64,000 nucleotides of DNA, from NCBI GenBank assembly GCA_016617855.1, contig JAECUM010001106.1:62001-126000 (forward strand). Reading direction: 5' to 3'. This DNA comes from Megalonaias nervosa (lineage: Eukaryota; Mollusca; Bivalvia; Unionida; Unionidae). The notes under the pieces were generated by a model. It worked only from the letters and a program-made list of their open reading frames with translations. It was not told the origin of the DNA and made no database searches. The position numbers were made by a program, and so were the translations under genes. Shown one piece after another: positions 56,176 through 64,000 of the stretch; within the stretch, counting starts at the first letter, position 1, and each line of letters begins with the position of its first letter.

Positions 56176-57625
56176 CACTAGTATGCTGTTCAGTCTGATT
56201 GATAATCAACAATCAATATTATGCTGTTCTGTCTGACTGATAATCAACCATCAGTAGTATGCCATTTTGTCTGACTGACAATCAACCATTAGTAGTATGC
56301 CATTCTGTCTGACTGACAATCATCAGTAGTATGCCATTCTGTCTGACTGACAATCTACCATCAACAATATGCCCAACCATCAATAATATGCCAATTCTGT
56401 CTGACAATCAACCATCAACAGTATATCATTCTGTCTGACTGACAATCAACCATCAATAATATGCCAAATAATATGCCATTCTGTCTAACTGACAATCAAC
56501 CATCAATAGTATGCCATTCAATCTGGCTGACAATCAACCATCAGCAGTATGCTGTTCAGTGTAACTGATAAACATCAATAGTTTTTGCAGTTCAGTCGGA
56601 CAATAAACCATCAATAATATGCTGTTCCGTGTGATTGATAATCAACAATCAATAGTTTACAGTTCAGTGTGACTGATAATCAACCATCAATAGTTTTCTG
56701 TTCAGGGTGACTGATAATCAACCATCAATTGTATGATGTTTAGTCTGACAATCACCATCAGTAGTATGCTGTTCAGTGTTAATGATGATCAACCATCAAG
56801 AGTGTGCTGATCAGTGTGACTGCCAATCAACCATCAAGAGTGTGCTGTTCAGTGTGATAATCAACCATCAATAGTATGCTGTTTATCATGACTGATAATC
56901 ATCAATCAATAGTTTGTTGTTCAATGTGATTGATAATCAACCATGAATAGTATGTTGTTCAGTCTGACAATCAACCATCAATAGTATGCTTTTCATTGTG
57001 ATTGATAATCAACCATCAATAGTATACTGTGTGGTCTGACATCAACTATCAATAGTTTGCTATTCAGTGTGACTGATGATCAACCATCAATAGTATGCTG
57101 TTTAGTCTAACAATCAACCATCAGTAGTATGCTGTTTAGTTAGACAATCAACCATCAATAGTATGATGTTCAGTGTGACAATCATCGTACATGTATGCAG
57201 TTTAGTCTGAAATTCAACCATCAGTAGCATGCTGTTCAGTGTGACTGATAATCAAAAATAAGTATTATGCAGTTCAGTCTGACAGTCAACCATCAATAGT
57301 ATGCTGTTCGGTGTGACTGATAACCAGCCATTCAGTAGTATGTATGTTCTTAAGTCTGACCATCAACCATTAATAGTATTCTGTTCAGTCTGATAATCAA
57401 TCATAATAGTTTGCTGTTTAGTCTGATAATCAACCATCAGCAGTATGCTGTTCAGTCTGACAATCAACCATCAATAGTATACTGTTCAGTCTGATAATCA
57501 ACCATCAATAGTATGGTGTTTAGTCAGACAACCATCAATAGTATGATGCTCAGTGTGACAATCAATCAATAGTATGCTGTTTAGTCAGACTCATAATTAA
57601 CCATTAATAGTATGCTCTTCAGTCA
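56176..57625. repeat. 1.4 kb minisatellite, about 33-40 bp unit, roughly 40 copies
   Basis: The unit is about GATAATCAACCATCAATAGT plus ATGCTGTTCAGTGTGACT, with CTGAC and AGTATGCC variants. Copies differ by small indels, forming higher-order blocks (GCCATTCTGTCTGACT type first, GCTGTTCAGTGTGACT type later). Confidence 0.94.
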
Positions 57626-57629
57626 GAAA

Positions 57630-58480
57630 AGCATACATATGGAGATTCTACAAACTGTCACATCCTGACACACTTCACTACTGACAATCACATTATAAAA
57701 GTGCATATGACTTTTAGCGATCAAAAAGCAAATGTACAAATGTATTTATCCAAATTTTTTCCAATTTCAAAAATACTTAGTAAAACTGTTTACCATAATA
57801 AACACAATGAATAAACTAAATAAATCTAAGTGCTACAACAGCTGTATCACTACTGATATTATATTTATCTTATGTAGTATCAAAATAGTTATTTAGTTTC
57901 AGGCAAAATACAGATGGATGATATATGGTTTGCTGTGCAACTCTAATATGTATCCTGAAATTCCTTCATTCTTTAATTCAGTTTAAAAAAAAGAAGAGAA
58001 TTTTAAAAAACTATTTTCTCTCAAGTAATGTAAAACAATGTTACCCTGTTTAAAAACAAGGTTTCCATAGCTTTCAGGGCTTATGTTTGAACCTTTATCT
58101 TGGTCCCCCATAGAAGAAAGAGCAAAAAAAACCCATTAACAATCAAGAGTTCATACGTTTACAAATAATGCACTTTAATGATTGAATGTGCATATGTTTA
58201 AGATACAGTTGTGTAACACCGAACTCTCAGATCTATGGTCAAGGTTAGATATGAGCATCAAATTACTGCCTTCTACCACTGTTCTATATTTGGGGGATAC
58301 AGATTGTCAGATTTACTTCCCCTGAGAAAGAGTTCTCCACCATCATTTTGATCAATCTCCTGTGGCAATTATGTTGAATGGATTAGTTACTTGTCAAACT
58401 TAAGATGGTCCATGGACTAAATGGGCCATATATAACATTTTTAAATGACGCATCAAAGAGGTTTCTGGAAATAATTACCA
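57630..58480. other. Intergenic, no feature seen
   Basis: AT-rich with A-tracts and no recognised feature. Confidence 0.55.
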
Positions 58481-58484
58481 TTCG

Positions 58485-58678
58485 TACTTGCTTATAAGTC
58501 GAGTCAAACTGTAAACAAAAAAGATCCTGATGTGGTATCAAGTGCCTGCAGATCAGGGTCTATGCTGTTTGTTCTACTGATTATTCCAAACAAACTGCAC
58601 AGACCAAGATCTGCCAGCACATTATGTGAAGGCAGATCTGGGTCTGTGTAGTTTGCAGTTGGACTCAAAAGCATGTAC
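58485..58678. mobile_element. Two-hairpin MITE, good reference copy
   Basis: TIR-like TACTTGCTTATAAGTCGAGT, stem 1 around CCTGATGTGG / GCAGATCAGGGTCTATGCTG, spacer TTCTACTGATTATTCC, stem 2 AAACTGCACAGACCAAGATC / GATCTGGGTCTGTGTAGTTT, then GTTGGACTC. Confidence 0.92.
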
Positions 58679-58689
58679 AGGTGGGAGAT

Positions 58690-60200
58690 TTTCATGTAAT
58701 AATTTACCTTCTTGGTTGTGGTGGCAGGTTCAAAAGTAATACAGATGACCGATGATAATACAGTGTACAAGGTCCAATTTTAAAAGAAAATTATGAAAGG
58801 TTAATAAAAGTTTTTTCTATTAAAATAAATAAGCCATTTTTATGGATTCCCTATTAAGGGCAAACCATTTAATTTGTTCAGGGGTGAAGCTCTTGGGATT
58901 TTGTTGAAAAATAAAATGTCTGGCTCTCAAACACATCTCTCCTTCAATAACTTGTGTACACGGAGGTTCAAAAACATAGACTGCAGTATAAGCAAGGGCA
59001 CATGTTACTGTGAGACCTTTGAAAACTTAAGAAAATAATAAATATCAATGTGGTGGAGGTTAAATGGTTGAATATACATTTTACAATCAAACTGGGAATA
59101 ACTGTCAATAAAATAGCTTTTTCAAAACAAAGTTGCTCACTTTTCCAAATAAATTACCTTTATCTTCAAGATAACCAACCTCTTAAAGATTGTTAGAAAC
59201 TGTACTCCAAGAAGTTTTAGCGCACATCACATGTGTACCAGGGAAGATATTGTGTATTATGTAACTGCTTTTTACATGCTAATGTAGTCAGATTCTAGTG
59301 TTATTGTTCACTCAAAACAAAAGATTCTTTAAAAAATGATGGACATATAGTTTGAGAAACAACAATACTGAAACTCAAGTTTGTAATGTTCTGCTCGTAA
59401 AATATGATGCGATTTCATTGCCAATAATGGCAATATTTCTGCTCATCCTAGAGAAAAACCTTGGAGTGCCAATCTGGGAATTTTATGTTCACTGCATAGT
59501 CTTTGCAACTCGCTTCATGCCGAGTATTTAGTGCTTGATTCCCTTACTATCCTTGATCACATCCATGAATGAGTACAATAAACCACTGATTAATCTTAGA
59601 CACTTTTATGATGTTCCCTACATAATAATATTTAAAACAGTATTTGGTTGGTTAATTGAAATCATCTGACTTGACACATAACCAAGACACATAGTTCTTA
59701 CAATGGTAAGGATTGCATATTTCTCTTTTATTAAATAAAGGATATTTTCTTGAAATGAGTGAATATTGGATTTATTTGACCTAGTGGGTAAAGCAGTTAT
59801 TTTCACCCACAAGATGAAATATAGCTATTATTAACTCATAGCAGGCACATATTCTTTTTATTTATTTGCAAATCGGCACCTGATCTGGGTATTTGTTTTA
59901 TGAGAAACAATGGGATCCACACCTGCCCCCACATTATATGATGGTTTGCGACTTATCTGAGCGAGCTCATTCAATGCAGCAGTGTAGGTTGTAACAAATA
60001 TTCTTGCTCTGATATATTGCAAACCATCCTACCTCCATTAGCTGAAACAAAAGAGATAAAAGAAATAAAAAGATCCCGGCCAAAAAAAAATCCCACCACA
60101 CCCCCACCTTAAATGGTCTATCCCTTGTTTCACTGCACAAATTACACCTTAATATTGATATCATGATCAATATTTTCACTATTACAGAAGTTATGGTTCT
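58690..60200. other. Intergenic, no feature seen
   Basis: No recognised feature. It lies downstream of the synaptotagmin 3' end on the - strand. Confidence 0.5.
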
Positions 60201-60550
60201 GTTTTACGATAACAATTAGACTGGCATGTGTCATTTTGGTTTTGTTTTACCATAACAATTAGACTGGCATGTATCATTGTGGTTTTGTTTTACCATAACA
60301 ATTAGACAGGTATGTATCATGTTGGTTCTGTTTTACCATAACAATTAGACAGGTATGTATCATGTTGGTTCTGTTTTACCATAACAATTAGACAGGTATG
60401 TATCATGTTGGTTCTGTTTTACCATAACAATTAGACAGGTATGTATCATGTTGGTTCTGTTCTACCATAACAATTAGACTGGCATGTATCATTTTGGTTT
60501 TGTTTTACTGTAACAATTAGACTGGTATGTATCATTTTGGTTTGGTTCAC
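60200..60550. repeat. 43-bp minisatellite, eight copies
   Basis: Unit GTTTTACCATAACAATTAGA, then CAGGTATGTATCATGTTGGT and TCT. The middle four copies are nearly identical and the outer copies differ. Confidence 0.94.
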
Positions 60551-60612
60551 TAAACACAACTATTATGTATCACTTTGGTTTCTCTTTTACACAAACAACT
60601 GTGATGAATGAT

Positions 60613-60618
60613 TTTATT
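60613..60618 (-). promoter_or_regulatory. Candidate polyadenylation signal for the synaptotagmin gene
   Basis: TTTATT on + is AATAAA on -, about 605 nt after the stop codon. It is chosen by position only. Confidence 0.25.
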
Positions 60619-61222
60619 TCTGTTTTCTTTATGCTGCCTCTCCTAATTAATCTGCAGTTGCTGTTTGTATAAATATATTCTCTCCTAAAGCAAAAGTGAG
60701 GAAAAGATGAAAAATTGATACATAATTAAGGAGGAATACATATTTCAAGCACTATCTATGACATAAGGGCATAAAATATTTGACTTGTAATGGATAGCTG
60801 GTAACAGATAAGGCTTGATGTGGCCTTCATCACATGGTTATGTCATGCTTTACAAACTTGACACCATGATTACCAGACCTGAAATGGATTTAATCTGATA
60901 ACCTAAGGTATGACCTTCTTATCCATGTACAACTATTTGGTATCAGAACTGTAGTATGGTATGTTCACTAAAGCTTTAAAAAGATGCAGTGAATTTTTCT
61001 AAATCATCCGCACAAATCCGCATATTAGTGAATAAGTACATTCTGAATGTCCTTCAAGGTGTAATTAAATTTTGTTGCAATAGAATTGCACCATAATTCA
61101 TTTGCACTCAAAATCTATGAACGTATTCTTTCTTGATCCTTGCAACTGACTGGTCTAATTAATTCTGCAGCACTAGCATGGCGCCATATCCAGCTGCATT
61201 CAAAATTAATCTAAGATTTTCA

Positions 61223-61527
61223 TTAATCCTTTAATAGGTGCCATTGAGCAACTTGCTGACGTGGCTTTGAGATCATGTCACTCCAGTGCCGAGTCTCTAA
61301 TGGCCCACTTCGGCTGCCTAACAATATCTTGCCAATCATTTCATTTCGGCCAACTTTATCAAAATCCATGACCGTCACCTCTAGACATGCCTCTCGGATT
61401 TTGTCCCAGGGAATTTCAAAAATGAATGATTCATTAAAGACTGGGTTCAAATTCCTCATTTTGATTGTGGTCTTTTTCTTCTCCACTTTTTCTTTCCCAT
61501 ACATCAGCCAAATTTTAACATATGGAT
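61223..61527 (-). CDS. SYT7: Synaptotagmin-7-like protein, last coding exon (second half of C2B)
   Basis: Read on the - strand, the acceptor atcatttcag precedes position 61527 and the exon supplies the last two bases of an Asp codon, then [20 protein letters not shown] through WHLLKD and TAA at 61225-61223: 100 complete residues. Seen motifs: polybasic strand KEKVEKKK (phosphoinositide/effector binding in the family), [11 protein letters not shown], Ca2+-loop 3 [10 protein letters not shown], and the C-terminal WHxL motif. The spacing and wording VKxWLMY..VEKKKT..RNLNPxFNESF..IP..K.RE and PRQxVAQWHxLK fit synaptotagmin 7 better than 1, 4 or 3/6/10. The loop-3 third acidic ligand is Glu instead of the usual Asp. 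Upstream exons (TM, C2A, first half of C2B) are not in the window, so that intron exceeds 2.4 kb. A candidate polyadenylation signal (AATAAA on the - strand) lies at 60618-60613. Confidence 0.88.
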
Positions 61528-62192
61528 CTGAAATGATATGTGTAAAAGAATAAATGACATAAGACAATCATGTGGTTTAATTATAGTATACCATGTGGTT
61601 TAATTATAGTATACAATGTTTTAATTACGGTATAGCAGAATTTGAAACTTGTCCATAAATCATCAAATTTTTAAAACGAAAAGAAAATTTGCCATGAACG
61701 TAATTTTCATTCCAAACATTATTTATAGATGAAGTTGTTATTTAAAATAATTAAGAATAAACTTGATTCTTTTTACATTTATCTGGTTGTCCACTATATC
61801 AGTGTTCAACGCTTTTTCTTGACAGAATTTCAATATAAGTTACACACTGAAATATCTATCTATAATTCTTAGAGAATACTGAATCATGTTACTGAATCAT
61901 GTGTAATGCACCTCTCAAGAAAATACTGAATCATATGTAATCAACCTCTCAAATATTTACAAATTACAATTCTGGTACAGAATTAAGTTAATTTATCAGC
62001 AGGTTATTTCCTTATAAAATTTAAATTATTCAAAATTTCTGTTGGAAAGGTTTATATAGTCCTTCAACATGACAGCTAAAGAGGGTAGCATCCTCATTGT
62101 AAAAAAAATGTAGAGATTAAAGTTATAGCGATCATGATCACATGCATGTATATGGGCATTTAATAATTCTACCATGTAAACTCACACACGCC

Positions 62193-62398
62193 ATATATAC
62201 TCATTAATAAGTCCAAATGAAAACTGCATAGATCCAGATCCACTGCTGTATAATGCACTGGAAGATCTGGGTCTGTGCAGTTGTTAGGAATAATCAGTAC
62301 AACAAACAACACAGACCCTGATCTGCAGGTGCATTATGCTACAGCAGATCAGGATCTTTGCTGATTGCAGTTTGACTTGACTTGCAAGTGAGTACATA
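62193..62398. mobile_element. Two-hairpin MITE, near-full copy (first of an adjacent pair)
   Basis: ATATATACTCATTAATAAGTC, stem AAACTGCATAGATCCAGATC / GATCTGGGTCTGTGCAGTT, spacer AGGAATAATCAGTACAAC, stem ACAACACAGACCCTGATCTG / CAGATCAGGATCTTTGCTG, then GACTTGCAAGTGAGTACAT. It lies in the last synaptotagmin intron. Confidence 0.92.
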
Positions 62399-62400
62399 GA

Positions 62401-62606
62401 GTAAATCAGTTCAACTGCAACCGCCCCCCCAAAAAAACATTGGCCCAGTTTAGATTAGATTGTGTTGGCAGATCTGGGTCTATATTATTTAGTTTATTGA
62501 TTACTACTTGCAAACTGCACACACACTGATCTGAAGAGCATTATGGGAAGGCAGATTGGGGTCTATGGTATTTTCAACTCGATCAAACTTGAATGTGAGA
62601 ATATAA
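62401..62606. mobile_element. Two-hairpin MITE, degenerate second copy in tandem
   Basis: GTTCAACTGCAACCG, GGCAGATCTGGGTCTATATT, spacer TTTATTGATTACTACTTG, CAAACTGCACACACACTGAT / CAGATTGGGGTCTATGG, then AACTTGAATGTGAGAATATA. It starts at or within a few bases of the first copy's end. Confidence 0.8.
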
Positions 62607-62609
62607 AGT

Positions 62610-63610
62610 ACATTGCCAAAATTCTTGAGCTGGAATATTGGTTTGGAAAAATATAAGCAAGGAAAAATGTCGCAAAAATATTACCCTTGAAATTAATGTC
62701 TTTGCTTTTTGTAAGGTTTAAGCTATCTGTATTATACCATGAAAAAATGCATTTACCTGAATCCTAATGAGTAAATAGGGCAACAGTAAAAATGCCGACT
62801 ATTTGGACCCACTGGGAAACAAATATTTTGTTTGGAAATTCAAGTTTGAATTAATTTGGGGATTTACATTTCAGAGAGACATTGTTAAGTTGGCAGGAGT
62901 GAACAGTCAGCATGATTAGGATCTAAACAACTGGCATTATTGTTTCTCCTATGTATTCAAGTGTTGAATAACAAAGCTAGAGTGACATCTTCATGTATAT
63001 AATATTTTCAGCATTTGCTAGAGTTTCCTGCACTTTTTTAAAATCCATTTCAGAGTAAGCAGCAGCACTCTTAATGGAAGACAATTAGATCCCAGGATTT
63101 TACAAAATTTGTAGTAAAAACGTTAGTACCTAGAAGATTTGTGGTATTTCATTTTGTAGGTGTTTGGAATAGAAACAGACGTACTTGAATACTATCAGAC
63201 ATGCTCACATCTATTATCAGAATACATTTTTTTGTTGCTATTGCTTGTGTTGGAGTAAATATAAAAGCTCATTATGATGACAGCAACATGTAATAACTAT
63301 CTGGGACTTTGTATTGTCTGTTTATGGAATAAATTTATCTATTTTTGTCTGGCTCTGAATACACATACCTCTTTACTATTACAGCAGTACGGTTCGCCCT
63401 CTTTATAATGATGCTCATGGAAGCCATAAAAGTGATCTCAGTTACAAGTGAAAGAGTCTTAGATAGAGGGATTTTGAACAAGATTGTTTCCTAACAGTAA
63501 TTCAATATAAATGTGCATTTATTGACATAAAATGACATGTTGATTCTCATTGGCCAAGAAGTAAAATTAGTCAAGCAGATTAGGTTGAATGATACAACAA
63601 AAGTTAACAA
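62610..63610. other. Synaptotagmin intron, no feature seen
   Basis: No C2-domain coding was found on the - strand here. Confidence 0.55.
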
Positions 63611-63619
63611 AGTCAACTG

Positions 63620-63772
63620 TCACAGTAACTCAGATGGTAGCGCATTGGATTTGTAATCCAAGGATTGTGGATTCCATACCAACTCAAGGTGGCTGCTGGC
63701 TTTTGATTTCGAAAAGTACTTAGCTCTCATGATGTAGCCAATAATGTGTTATAAGTACCAATAAAACAACCA
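63620..63772 (+). mobile_element. tRNA-derived SINE, family B (Thr-like head)
   Basis: A box TAACTCAGATGGTAGCGC, anticodon stem TTGGATTTGTAATCCAA with TGT, and B-box-like GGATTCCATACC. The body has AAAGTACTTAGCTCTCATGA and the end AATAAAACAACC. A decayed relative is at 10455. Confidence 0.8.
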
Positions 63773-64000
63773 ACCATTGCAAATTTCATAGGATCTATGA
63801 CCAAACTTGCAGTGTATGATGGGGTAGCAGTATTTTGAGGGGTTTAAAATGAGGGGCTAGTGTACTTTTTTAAAAAATAATCTTTTGAAAGTCATCTCAG
63901 ATGTTTACATGGATTAGCAATTTCATATTAGTAACAAGATAGTCAGACTGGTCACAAAGAGAATGAGACCAAAAGGAGGAAAGAAAGAGAGGAAGAGGAG

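Noticed and set aside
55922..56236. Frames of over 90 codons on both strands
   Set aside because: Both lie in the SINE and MITE sequences.
56176..57625. CRISPR-like look of regularly spaced short repeats
   Set aside because: Units are directly tandem without unique spacers, in an animal genome. It is a minisatellite.
63620..63690. Possible tRNA-Thr gene
   Set aside because: The T-arm is degraded (GGATTCCATACC) and it runs into a SINE-like body.

Overview
The window reads as AT-rich, intron-rich animal nuclear DNA. A lophotrochozoan, most likely a mollusc, is my best guess. The grounds are dense minisatellites, tRNA-derived SINEs with a CAA tail, RTE and DIRS retroelement relics, and dispersed GTCAAGGTCA-type repeats; no marker gene settles the species. 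There are no operons or bacterial features. Almost every long open frame outside the exons named here is noise or decayed transposon.

Two host genes are supported, lying tail to tail. On the + strand, positions 439-40535 carry the C-terminal 430 residues of an ArfGAP2/3 (Glo3-type) protein in ten exons whose reading phases all fit. The catalytic ArfGAP zinc finger lies upstream of the window. The last exon, at 40518, holds only DHYGS plus a stop after a 12.4 kb intron. On the - strand, 61223-61527 is the last coding exon of a synaptotagmin-7-like protein (second half of the C2B domain); its other exons lie beyond position 64000. The first protein acts on Arf1/COPI coat turnover at the Golgi and the second is a membrane-fusion Ca2+ sensor. 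Nothing here links them functionally.

Layout: 1-274, a 137-bp tandem duplication containing a MITE fragment. 439-12232, ArfGAP exons, with a roughly 125-150 bp tandem array and a foldback element in intron 1. 12233-26271, a 14 kb intron holding a decayed RTE-type LINE (14159-16040) next to a decayed DIRS-type tyrosine-recombinase retroelement (16060-19200), a SINE inside a long tandem repeat, and several satellites. 26272-28141, two exons. 28142-40517, the last intron, built largely of minisatellites and MITEs. About 40536-42230, probable 3' UTR. 42.3-60.6 kb, intergenic DNA with a piggyBac-like TTAA element, a SINE with a perfect 12-bp target duplication, a 1.4 kb minisatellite, and many copies of a two-hairpin MITE. 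61.2 kb, the synaptotagmin exon.

The most distinctive non-coding signal is this two-hairpin MITE family. About ten full or partial copies lie across the window, each built of two different near-perfect stem-loops between short terminal repeats. I do not recognise it as a named family.
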